From positions 1 through 5,265 of the forward strand of contig JACZVN010000038.1 in NCBI GenBank assembly GCA_022572625.1: a stretch of 5,265 nt of DNA, in the 5' to 3' direction. The position numbers and the translations under genes were made by a program. Numbering within the stretch: position 1 is the stretch's first letter; every line of letters begins with the position of its first letter. This stretch comes from Patescibacteria group bacterium (lineage in GTDB: Bacteria > Patescibacteriota > Patescibacteriia > UBA2591 > UBA6264). The notes beneath the pieces were generated by a model. The model was given only the letters and a program-made list of their open reading frames with translations. It did not search any database and was not told the DNA's origin. Shown here piece after piece: positions 1 through 5,000 of this stretch.

Positions 1-113
1 GGGGTAAAGAATTGGACTGTATACGTTTAATGGGGATAAATAATATTGCCCTGCGTGTCAATCCAGAGATAGTTGAGAAAGACAGGGAATTTAGAAGATG
101 GTCGGAAATATGA
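1..113 (+). CDS. C-terminal end of an unidentified protein (5' partial)
   Basis: The third forward frame is open from the window edge to a TGA at 111-113. It gives about 36 residues beginning GKELDCIRLMGINN and ending in FRRWSEI. The charged, helix-like composition and the lack of stops support a real gene tail. The other two forward frames stop early, within the first 30 bases. The family cannot be recognised from this fragment. The next gene starts 77 bases downstream on the same strand. That gap (114-190) is very AT-rich and shows only a weak AT-only inverted repeat near 122-140, so I do not call a terminator there. The upstream part lies outside the window. Confidence 0.5.
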   Translation, partial: GKELDCIRLMGINNIALRVNPEIVEKDREFRRWSEI

Positions 114-190
114 GGGGTGAGTAAAAAATAATAATTTTTAGAGTGGAGTTTATTTACAAAATAACCCAAGCATTTAATTAAAAAATCAGA

Positions 191-1138
191 ATGGATGAAA
201 TTTTACAAAAATATAAATTAACAAAGGAAAAAAATTTAGAGAATGGTTTGATACTTTGTAAGAATATCAATGGAGAGCTATTTGTTTTAAAAAAGGCTCG
301 TGGCGATGAATGTGTGATAGGGGTATTGGTCAATGGATTGGCCAAAGATTACAATAATCAGTTTAGTCTTTTACAATTACCAGAATATACCATTATAGAT
401 ATTGATAATGGTATTGTCGTTATGCCATTCTATGGCGAACGGGGATACTTTGACTCTTGGAATTCAGATGGATTATATGGAGGCGCCCATATGAAACTGG
501 AATTAGCAAAAGAGATGGCGCAAATTATTTATGATTTTTCAAAAATTAATTTAGATAAAGTAGTAAAGCATCTAAACAAGCATAAGGTTATAAATTTTCA
601 ATTTAATTTTGAGAATTGGAAGAAACAATTTGCAGATAGGGCAAAGATTTTATTGCAGAATGGTTGGATATCGCAAGAAGATTCTAATAAAGCAAATGAA
701 TTACTAAAATATGGTTTTAAAAAATCAAAATTAATATTTAGTAATGGCGACTACTATCCAAAAAACCTTCTGAACTTTAAAGGGAAAATAGTGGTAATTG
801 ATTGGCAAACTTGGAACGAAAATTATAGGGTAAATATCGTGGATTATATTGAGAACGTAGTAGCTTTCACTTTTATTCATATGTGGAATAATCGTTTATG
901 GCAAATAGAGTTTTTAAAAGAAGTAAGAAAGTATTTTAGGATTGATTTTAAAGATTTACGAAACGCTATCTTAATTAAGTCATTCGAACAAGCAATTTTT
1001 TTTAAAGGTTCTACAAAAAGAAAGAAACAACTTCTTATTTTTAAAAATTTTTTAAGCGATTTTTATGTGAAATGTTTAGAGAGAAATACAAGGCCTTCTA
1101 TAAGATATAGAATTTTTAAAAAATGTCATCTAAGATAA
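191..1138 (+). CDS. APH/choline-kinase-fold phosphotransferase-like protein
   Basis: This is a 315-residue protein with the layout of the aminoglycoside phosphotransferase (APH)/choline kinase superfamily. In the N-lobe, FVLKKA (residues 31-36) fits the ATP-binding lysine strand. In the C-lobe, SNGDYYPKNLL (184-194) fits the Brenner catalytic loop, with catalytic Asp187 and metal-binding Asn192. VVIDW (201-205) fits the DFG-equivalent strand with Asp204, and Asp218 in IVDYIE matches a conserved downstream Asp. The position usually held by His in the HGD motif is Asn185. Known members transfer the ATP gamma-phosphate to small molecules such as aminoglycosides, choline, sugars or amino acids; the substrate here cannot be told, and calling it a resistance gene would be unjustified. 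It is cytoplasmic, with no signal peptide or membrane segment. The ATG at 191 has no Shine-Dalgarno sequence, but the N-terminus suits the fold. The gene ends in TAA and stands alone on its strand before a minus-strand gene. Confidence 0.75.
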   Translation: MDEILQKYKLTKEKNLENGLILCKNINGELFVLKKARGDECVIGVLVNGLAKDYNNQFSLLQLPEYTIIDIDNGIVVMPFYGERGYFDSWNSDGLYGGAHMKLELAKEMAQIIYDFSKINLDKVVKHLNKHKVINFQFNFENWKKQFADRAKILLQNGWISQEDSNKANELLKYGFKKSKLIFSNGDYYPKNLLNFKGKIVVIDWQTWNENYRVNIVDYIENVVAFTFIHMWNNRLWQIEFLKEVRKYFRIDFKDLRNAILIKSFEQAIFFKGSTKRKKQLLIFKNFLSDFYVKCLERNTRPSIRYRIFKKCHLR

Positions 1139-1144
1139 TGGTGC

Positions 1145-1165
1145 GAGCGTGGTGAGACCGCGTTT
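1145..1165 (+). terminator. Weak hairpin after the phosphotransferase gene
   Basis: GCGTGGT at 1147-1153 pairs with ACCGCGT at 1157-1163 around a GAG loop, with two G-T wobbles. One A-T pair and one G-T pair extend the stem outward. It begins 6 bases past the phosphotransferase stop codon, and this short GC-rich patch stands out in AT-rich surroundings. The downstream T-tract is poor (TTATCT), so it is at best a weak terminator. Confidence 0.3.
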
Positions 1166-1181
1166 ATCTAAAATTAAAATA

Positions 1182-1204
1182 ACCTAAAATTTAATTTTTT
1201 AGGT
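1182..1204 (-). terminator. Probable terminator hairpin for the minus-strand 107-aa gene
   Basis: ACCTAAAA (1182-1189) and TTTTAGGT (1197-1204) form a perfect 8-bp stem with a 7-base loop. Read on the minus strand, the hairpin is followed by a T-rich run (TATTTTAATTTT), which is the expected polarity for ending transcription of the gene at 1264-1587. The stem is mostly A-T, so strength is doubtful. It could also work weakly in the plus direction for the phosphotransferase gene. A smaller hairpin (ATCGTT, AAA loop, AACGAT) sits at 1249-1263, directly after the 107-aa gene's stop codon, but has no T-run. Confidence 0.4.
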
Positions 1205-1263
1205 AAATAAAAAGCCCATTGATGTGATCGCCGGGCAATTGGTCTATGATCGTTAAAAACGAT

Positions 1264-1587
1264 TCAAGCAGTTGGAAGTTGTAAAATATTTTGGCAAATT
1301 TGAAGGAACATTGTTTTGGTTTTATTGGCGCCGGATTTATAGGGGACGGTTCCGCGTATTTCAGGACCCTGGGACTGAAGATGTTCTTTCCAGTGCTTTT
1401 CCAGTTCTGATAACACTTCTTCAATTTTTCCTTTGTCCGATGCATGGAGCAGGACATTGGCCACATCCCAGGAAAGAGTTTCACCGTATTGCTCGAGAAG
1501 AGTCTGGGCACGTTCATACTGCTGCTTGAGTTTATCATTTATAAGATCTTTAAAGTTCTTTTTTGTGACCACCTTAAATTTAGGCAT
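1264..1587 (-). CDS. Hypothetical 107-aa helical protein
   Basis: This minus-strand gene starts at the ATG at 1587-1585 (MPKFKVVTKK), which has a perfect AAGGAGG ribosome-binding site six bases upstream and a promoter beyond that. A longer version of the frame that opens at a TTG at 1653 is rejected, because that TTG overlaps promoter sequence. Residues 10-70 are rich in Lys, Glu, Gln and Leu and look like two or three amphipathic helices. The C-terminal third is of different character (SGANKTKT, then a short hydrophobic stretch). There is no signal peptide, membrane segment or recognisable motif, and I do not recognise the family. It is divergent from the metalloprotease locus and convergent with the phosphotransferase gene. 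It ends in TGA (1266-1264); a neighbouring frame continues further and may hold an alternative C-terminus (see findings). Confidence 0.65.
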   Translation of the reverse strand: MPKFKVVTKKNFKDLINDKLKQQYERAQTLLEQYGETLSWDVANVLLHASDKGKIEEVLSELEKHWKEHLQSQGPEIRGTVPYKSGANKTKTMFLQICQNILQLPTA

Positions 1588-1593
1588 GTCTGA

Positions 1594-1600
1594 CCTCCTT
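1594..1600 (-). promoter_or_regulatory. Strong Shine-Dalgarno site fixing the 107-aa start
   Basis: The minus strand reads AAGGAGG here, a full anti-16S match, six bases before the ATG at 1587. This decides the start in favour of MPKFKV over the longer in-frame TTG start at 1653. Confidence 0.8.
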
Positions 1601-1618
1601 TTTAATATTTTCCTTAGT

Positions 1619-1646
1619 ATTATAAATATCGCATAAATAGCTTCAA
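1619..1646 (-). promoter_or_regulatory. Promoter for the 107-aa minus-strand gene
   Basis: On the minus strand, a perfect TATAAT (-10) at 1624-1619 lies 16 bases downstream of TTGAAG at 1646-1641. A better -35 hexamer, TTGACT, sits slightly further upstream at 1653-1648 but would need an over-long spacer. The predicted transcript start is near 1612, giving a leader of about 25 bases that carries the AAGGAGG site. Confidence 0.55.
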
Positions 1647-1707
1647 AAGTCAAGCCTTTGCGAGAGCCGTAGTAGAAAAGGGGATGGTTTTTAAAAATGA
1701 GGCTAAT

Positions 1708-1736
1708 TTGACAAAAGCATTAATTTATGCTATACT
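1708..1736 (+). promoter_or_regulatory. Near-consensus sigma70 promoter with extended -10
   Basis: TTGACA (1708-1713), a 17-base spacer and TATACT (1731-1736) preceded by TGC (an extended -10, TGnTATACT) make this the strongest promoter in the window. The transcript should start near 1743 and lead directly to the AGGAGGG ribosome-binding site and GTG start at 1768. It stands back to back with the minus-strand promoter at 1619-1646. The roughly 55 bases between the two promoters hold no further feature I can name. Confidence 0.8.
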
Positions 1737-1767
1737 CTATATAATATAAAAATACCAGGAGGGAAAC

Positions 1768-1887
1768 GTGGTCAGACTTTCAAAATTAGTAGTAATATTG
1801 GTCCTAATAACGGGATGCAGTAATCCATTTTCCAGTGAGGAAAAGATTCCGTTATTACCAGATATTTGGTTTATTACGCAGCAGTGA
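1768..1887 (+). CDS. Lipoprotein signal-peptide segment ending at an in-frame TGA
   Basis: The GTG at 1768 has an AGGAGGG Shine-Dalgarno site (1757-1763) and lies just downstream of the strong promoter. The 39-residue product begins VRLSKLVVILVLITGCSN: a positively charged start, a hydrophobic core and a lipobox (ITGC, Cys17). This is a typical type II signal peptide, so the mature protein would be lipid-anchored outside the cytoplasmic membrane. Residues 18-39 form a short polar linker ending in ITQQ before TGA at 1885-1887. The frame then stays open into the metalloprotease segment at 1894-2349, so this is best read as the 5' part of one gene of 193 codons interrupted by a nonsense codon. 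Alternatives are a very short separate lipoprotein, stop-codon readthrough, or a sequence error. Confidence 0.6.
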   Translation: MVRLSKLVVILVLITGCSNPFSSEEKIPLLPDIWFITQQ

Positions 1888-1893
1888 ATTGAA

Positions 1894-2349
1894 GTGATGA
1901 GTGAAAAACCGGACACAATATTGGTTCTTTTAAAGATTAATACAGATTCATTGGGAATACTGATTGATTCCGGCAATAGAAGGGTGCAAAAAATATTACG
2001 AGATAGTCTTGGTTATCACGAGCAATATCTCTCAAATCCAGATCTTAAAGTGCTTTTTGCCGGGCTTGAATATATTAATCAATGGCACTTGGAATCAGAA
2101 AGAGCCAAGGGAGTTTATATAAGAGTGGAAAAGGTGGCAGTGACGAATTTATGGTGGGAGTTGGACGCATTTGATAAATTTAATGGTGACAACACCAAGG
2201 GATTCTTATATGTCTCAAGATGGACTTTAATTCACGAGTTGGTTCATTATTATCAGCAACGTGCTGGAAAAGAATTTTCTGAATGCGAAGCAGATATGGT
2301 AAGAGAATACTTTTTCTATGGCAGTTCACTTAATTCAGGTTGTCCATAA
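1894..2349 (+). CDS. HELVH zinc-metalloprotease domain, cut off from its lipoprotein leader
   Basis: This 151-residue segment carries the zinc-metalloprotease motif HELVH at residues 114-118, followed by YYQQRAGKEFSECEAD. The two motif histidines would bind zinc and Glu115 would activate water; Glu132 in ECEAD (or Glu128) is the likely third ligand, as in gluzincin-type peptidases. It is short for a secreted peptidase, and the exact family is not recognisable. The in-frame starts GTG 1894 and ATG 1897 have no Shine-Dalgarno sequence. The frame is continuous with the lipoprotein signal segment at 1768-1887, separated only by the TGA at 1885-1887. Read through, HELVH would fall at residues 156-160 of a 193-codon membrane-anchored lipoprotein, which fits the fold much better than a cytoplasmic fragment. 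The gene ends in TAA, with a terminator hairpin 42 bases downstream. If the TGA is real and not read through, this is a pseudogene. Confidence 0.65.
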   Translation: MMSEKPDTILVLLKINTDSLGILIDSGNRRVQKILRDSLGYHEQYLSNPDLKVLFAGLEYINQWHLESERAKGVYIRVEKVAVTNLWWELDAFDKFNGDNTKGFLYVSRWTLIHELVHYYQQRAGKEFSECEADMVREYFFYGSSLNSGCP

Positions 2350-2391
2350 GTATATTCTAAGTTGGTTAATAAAAAAAATATAGATATAGAT

Positions 2392-2425
2392 AAAAGCGTT
2401 TTTAATTTAAATTAAGAACGCTTTT
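2392..2425 (+). terminator. Intrinsic terminator after the metalloprotease locus
   Basis: A 15-bp stem (left arm 2392-2406, right arm 2411-2425, one T-G wobble) closes on a TTAA loop. The outer part is AAAAGCGTT paired with AACGCTTTT. The right arm ends in CTTTT and the left arm begins with AAAA, so it could end transcription in either direction. It separates the metalloprotease locus from the lexA promoter. The bases before it (2350-2391) hold no gene. Confidence 0.65.
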
Positions 2426-2447
2426 AAGTTATCCCCAATTTTAACTT
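2426..2447. repeat. Inverted AAGTTA/TAACTT pair upstream of lexA
   Basis: AAGTTA at 2426-2431 faces TAACTT at 2442-2447 across ten bases, and the right arm abuts and overlaps the -35 hexamer of the lexA promoter. A third copy, AAGTTAA, occurs at 2479-2485, just downstream of the -10. The placement is what an autoregulatory repressor operator would show, but the half-site is short and AT-rich and could arise by chance. It matches neither the Escherichia coli (CTGT-N8-ACAG) nor the Bacillus (GAAC-N4-GTTC) LexA box. Confidence 0.3.
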
Positions 2448-2474
2448 GACCATTCTTTTTTATTACAGTACAAT
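2446..2474 (+). promoter_or_regulatory. lexA promoter
   Basis: TTGACC (2446-2451) and TACAAT (2469-2474) are separated by 17 bases, a good sigma70 arrangement. Transcription would start near 2481, leaving a leader of only about 20 bases before the ATG at 2501 with no Shine-Dalgarno sequence in it. Confidence 0.65.
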
Positions 2475-2500
2475 ATGAAAGTTAAGTAAACAATAAAATT

Positions 2501-3145
2501 ATGAAAATATTAACGCCCAAACAAAAAATAGTCTTGCAAGCGATTAAAAAGTTTTTTTCTGAAAATGGCCGGATGCCGACCATTCGAGAATTAAAAGATG
2601 AGAATGCTAAATTAGGATTGAAATTTAAAAGTCTGCGAAGCGTCTTTCTCTATCTTAACGCCTTGGAGGAAAAGGGCTTTATTAAAAGAGTCTCTCGGGA
2701 TAGGGGAATTGAATTAAAAGATCAGACGAAAAAGAATTTTGTTGACGTGCCGGTTCTGGGCATGGCCAACGCTGGCACGCCCACCTTTTTTGCTAAACAA
2801 AATATTGATGGTTTTTTAAAAGTTTCCCGGGCTATATTACACAATAGGGAAGTGTTTGCCATTCGAGTCTTTGGCGACTCAATGAATTTAGCCGAAATCA
2901 ACGGTAAAAAGATTAAAGAGGATGATTTAATCCTAGTTGATTCCCAAACTAAAGATTTTAAAAACGGCGATTTGGTTTTAACCGTCATTGACGGGTTGGC
3001 CACGGTCAAGATATTTAAACAAATCAGCAAAAAAATGATTGGTTTATTTCCCCAATCAACCAATAAACGGCATCAGCCGATTTATCTGACCCCGGACGAT
3101 GATTTTATTATTAATGGCAAGGTGATCGACGTGTTAAGCGTTTAA
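2501..3145 (+). CDS. lexA: LexA-family SOS repressor (S24 autoprotease)
   Basis: This is a 214-residue protein, a normal length for LexA. The N-terminal winged-helix part (about residues 1-73) begins LTPKQKIVLQAI and contains GRMPTIREL and the wing region RDRGIELKD, all LexA-like. The C-terminal part is an S24 self-cleaving domain. Its cleavage site is Ala91-Gly92 (MANAGTP), its nucleophile Ser127 (GDSM) and its general base Lys170 (ATVKIF), so all catalytic residues are present. By family knowledge it represses DNA-damage genes and cuts itself when bound to RecA filaments. HTH variation makes the operator hard to predict; the AAGTTA pair at its own promoter is a candidate. The ATG at 2501 lacks a Shine-Dalgarno site but gives the expected N-terminus. 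It lies 51 bases upstream of the DUF2779 nuclease gene with no terminator between them, suggesting co-transcription. Confidence 0.9.
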   Translation: MKILTPKQKIVLQAIKKFFSENGRMPTIRELKDENAKLGLKFKSLRSVFLYLNALEEKGFIKRVSRDRGIELKDQTKKNFVDVPVLGMANAGTPTFFAKQNIDGFLKVSRAILHNREVFAIRVFGDSMNLAEINGKKIKEDDLILVDSQTKDFKNGDLVLTVIDGLATVKIFKQISKKMIGLFPQSTNKRHQPIYLTPDDDFIINGKVIDVLSV

Positions 3146-3150
3146 ATTTT

Positions 3151-3179
3151 TTATAAAGAATAGCCTATTTAAATATAAT
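3151..3179 (+). promoter_or_regulatory. Possible weak promoter before the nuclease gene
   Basis: A perfect TATAAT lies at 3174-3179, but the only -35 candidate at 17-base spacing is TTATAA (3151-3156), a poor match. In such AT-rich sequence TATAAT is common, so read-through from lexA is just as likely to drive the nuclease gene. Confidence 0.25.
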
Positions 3180-3196
3180 TTGATATTATATTAAAT

Positions 3197-4558
3197 ATGC
3201 AAATAACTAAGACTAATTATCTTGAATACACTTTTTGTAAAAAAAATCTCTGGCTTAAGAAACATAAGCCGGAGCTTTTTAAGGATATTGAATTATCAGA
3301 GTTTGAAAAGAAAATTATAGAGGAAGGTAATTTAGCTGATAAAGAAGCGCGGAATTTATTTCCCATTGGTGTTTTAGTGGATAGTCATGGTCAAGACGCC
3401 ATTGATGATACTAAACAATATATTGCTAAAAAACAGGCTATTCTATTCCAGGCAACCTTTTCCGAAGGTTTATTTTTTATTCGGACTGATATTCTTATTT
3501 ATAATCAAACAAGAGACGGTTATGAACTTTATGAAGTAAAAGCTTCAAATGGTATTAAGCGAAAAGAACCGCACCATTATATAAATGACCTGGCGTTTCA
3601 AAAAAGCGTTATTGAAAAAAGTGGTTTAAATATTATTAAAACCGGGGTCATTTATTTAAATAGAGATTATCAAAGAGTTGGTAAGATAGACTATGGGCAA
3701 TTGTTTGTTGACGTTGATCTGACTGATGAAGTTTTGGCATCCCAAGCCGAAGTTAAAAAACAAATGATTGAAATAAAAGAATTTTTAAATGGGCCGGAAC
3801 AAAAGGGTTGCGAGTGCCTATATCGGGGGAGAAGGGCTCAGTGCACTACGTTTACCTATTCCAACCCGGATGTGCCTGAATATTCGGTCCATGACATTAA
3901 TCGGATAGGCGGGAATAAGAAAATACTAAATGATTGGATTGATCGGGGTATTTACGCGATCGAGGATATTGATAATTCAGAATCTCTTAAGGGGGGTAAA
4001 AAGATTCAATATGATGCCTATTTCCTGGGCAAGCCGATCATTGATTCGGTGGCCATCAAAGAGATGTTAGATGAGCTCGTATTTCCTTTGTACTTTTTTG
4101 ATTATGAATGTTTTTTTAGCGCCGTACCCATATTTGACAATTTTGGTTCCTATGAGCATATTCCTTTTCAATATTCTTTGCATATTATGCAAAGAGACGG
4201 AAGTATAGAACATAAAGAATTTTTAATCACTGATCCAAAGGGAGACCTGACCCGTTCATTGGTTGAGAGGATCAAGCAGGATATTGATCCAAAGGGTACG
4301 GTTATTGCCTGGTTTAGTCTTTATGAAAAACAGCGCAATGTTAAATTGGCTGAGCTTCACCCCGACTACGCTGATTTTTTGGAAACTATAAATGAAGGTA
4401 TGTTTGATTTAATGACCATATTTTCAAAACATCATTATGTCGATGCTGATTTTAAGGGAAGTTCAAGTCTTAAAAAGGTTTTGCCGGTGATTGTGCCGGA
4501 GTTAAATTATAGTGATTTAAATATTTCCAAAGGAATCTTTAACTCTTTTAATTTTTGA
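3197..4558 (+). CDS. DUF2779-type nuclease: Cas4/RecB-like plus DEDD exonuclease-like, C-terminally truncated
   Basis: The 453-residue protein has two parts. Residues 1-220 resemble the PD-(D/E)XK nuclease fold of RecB/Cas4: Asp98 (RTDIL), Glu113 and Lys115 (YEVKAS), Gln135 (DLAFQ), and cysteines 14, 205, 207 and 216, which could bind an iron-sulphur cluster as in Cas4. Residues 295-446 match the DUF2779 region, which looks like a DEDD RNase-H-fold exonuclease: FFDYE (300-304), FQYSLH (324-329), a motif-II-like AWFSLYEKQRN, and FDLMTIF followed by LKKVLP. The final DEDD motif (typically YC..DT, some 50 residues further on) is missing, because the frame ends at TGA soon after NISKG. It is probably a DNA- or RNA-processing nuclease; its substrate is unknown. 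The ATG at 3197 has no Shine-Dalgarno site. Its position behind lexA suggests a role in DNA damage response. The truncated end suggests decay, recombination or misassembly. Confidence 0.75.
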   Translation: MQITKTNYLEYTFCKKNLWLKKHKPELFKDIELSEFEKKIIEEGNLADKEARNLFPIGVLVDSHGQDAIDDTKQYIAKKQAILFQATFSEGLFFIRTDILIYNQTRDGYELYEVKASNGIKRKEPHHYINDLAFQKSVIEKSGLNIIKTGVIYLNRDYQRVGKIDYGQLFVDVDLTDEVLASQAEVKKQMIEIKEFLNGPEQKGCECLYRGRRAQCTTFTYSNPDVPEYSVHDINRIGGNKKILNDWIDRGIYAIEDIDNSESLKGGKKIQYDAYFLGKPIIDSVAIKEMLDELVFPLYFFDYECFFSAVPIFDNFGSYEHIPFQYSLHIMQRDGSIEHKEFLITDPKGDLTRSLVERIKQDIDPKGTVIAWFSLYEKQRNVKLAELHPDYADFLETINEGMFDLMTIFSKHHYVDADFKGSSSLKKVLPVIVPELNYSDLNISKGIFNSFNF

Positions 4559-4592
4559 AACGTTTAAATTTTTTGATGGTTAAGATTATAAA

Positions 4593-5000
4593 GTGGCAAG
4601 GCTATTTGTGGAGATGGGTAAAGAGGATTTTAAGGTAACACCTTGGGAAGTTTCTGGAGAGGTAGACTATGGGAGGTTGATTAAGGAGTTTGGATTGCAA
4701 GAGTTGAAGCATTTGCCAAAAGTGTTTGAGAAAGAGGTTTTATTTAGGCGGGGAATAGTATTTGCGCATCGGGATTTTCATCGAATTGCTGAGGCAATTG
4801 AGAAGAAAAAGAAATTTGCGATGATGACTGGGTTGATGCCGAGTGGGAAGTTTCATATTGGACATATGATTCTGGATCAGCAGATGATTTTTTATCAGAA
4901 AGTGACTTGGATCTTATTCAAGAATCTTCTTATTAGTTTGCTGAATGGTATACTAATTCAAAAATTAAACAATTGCAAAATTATGAACAAATTGATTTAG
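4593..5000 (+). pseudogene. trpS: Tryptophanyl-tRNA synthetase, archaeal type, N-terminal fragment only
   Basis: About the first 103 residues match archaeal/eukaryotic-type TrpRS. FKVTPWEVSGEVDY (13-26) is the diagnostic N-terminus; LFRRGIVFAHRD (50-61) and the class I signature PSGKFHIGH (83-91, HIGH at 88-91) follow. Similarity stops after FYQK at about base 4902; the remaining 32 codons to TAG at 4998-5000 look like out-of-frame sequence. A full enzyme has roughly 370-430 residues, with a Rossmann core, KMSKS-like loop and anticodon-binding domain, all absent here, so this piece cannot charge tRNA-Trp. The start could be GTG 4593, GTG 4608 or ATG 4614; ATG 4614 (MGKEDFKVTP) best matches the family. 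Its coding strand is G-rich (GGAG, GAG, GGG codons), unlike the sequence on either side, hinting at a different origin. Confidence 0.7.

Noticed and set aside
122..140. AT-only inverted repeat as a terminator for the first partial gene
   Set aside because: It has only six A-T pairs and no G-C pair, which is common by chance in this AT-rich spacer.
1272..1636. Plus-strand open frames overlapping the minus-strand 107-aa gene
   Set aside because: They are antisense to a gene that has its own promoter and Shine-Dalgarno site, and their translations are rich in Cys, Trp and Arg with no domain-like pattern.
1588..1653. Longer form of the 107-aa protein starting at TTG 1653
   Set aside because: The TTG overlaps the promoter -35 region, and the added residues translate the -10 and Shine-Dalgarno sequences.
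1885..1887. Reassigned genetic code (TGA read as Gly or Trp, as in some CPR lineages or Mollicutes)
   Set aside because: It would heal the lipoprotein-protease, but TGA also ends the gene tail at 111-113 and the 107-aa gene, and reading through the TGA of the DUF2779 gene only adds two codons before TAA without restoring its missing end. Trp is encoded by TGG throughout. One site is not enough to claim recoding.
1737..1976. Minus-strand frame of 79 codons across the lipoprotein signal region
   Set aside because: It overlaps the strong plus-strand promoter, ribosome-binding site and signal peptide, and has no start signals of its own.
2722..3063. Minus-strand open frame of 113 codons inside lexA
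   Set aside because: It lies fully antisense to a clearly recognised LexA with intact catalytic residues and has no promoter or ribosome-binding site.
3197..4558. CRISPR Cas4 gene
   Set aside because: The Cas4-like cysteines and EVK motif are present, but the protein is much longer, carries a DUF2779 half, and there is no repeat array or other cas gene in the window.
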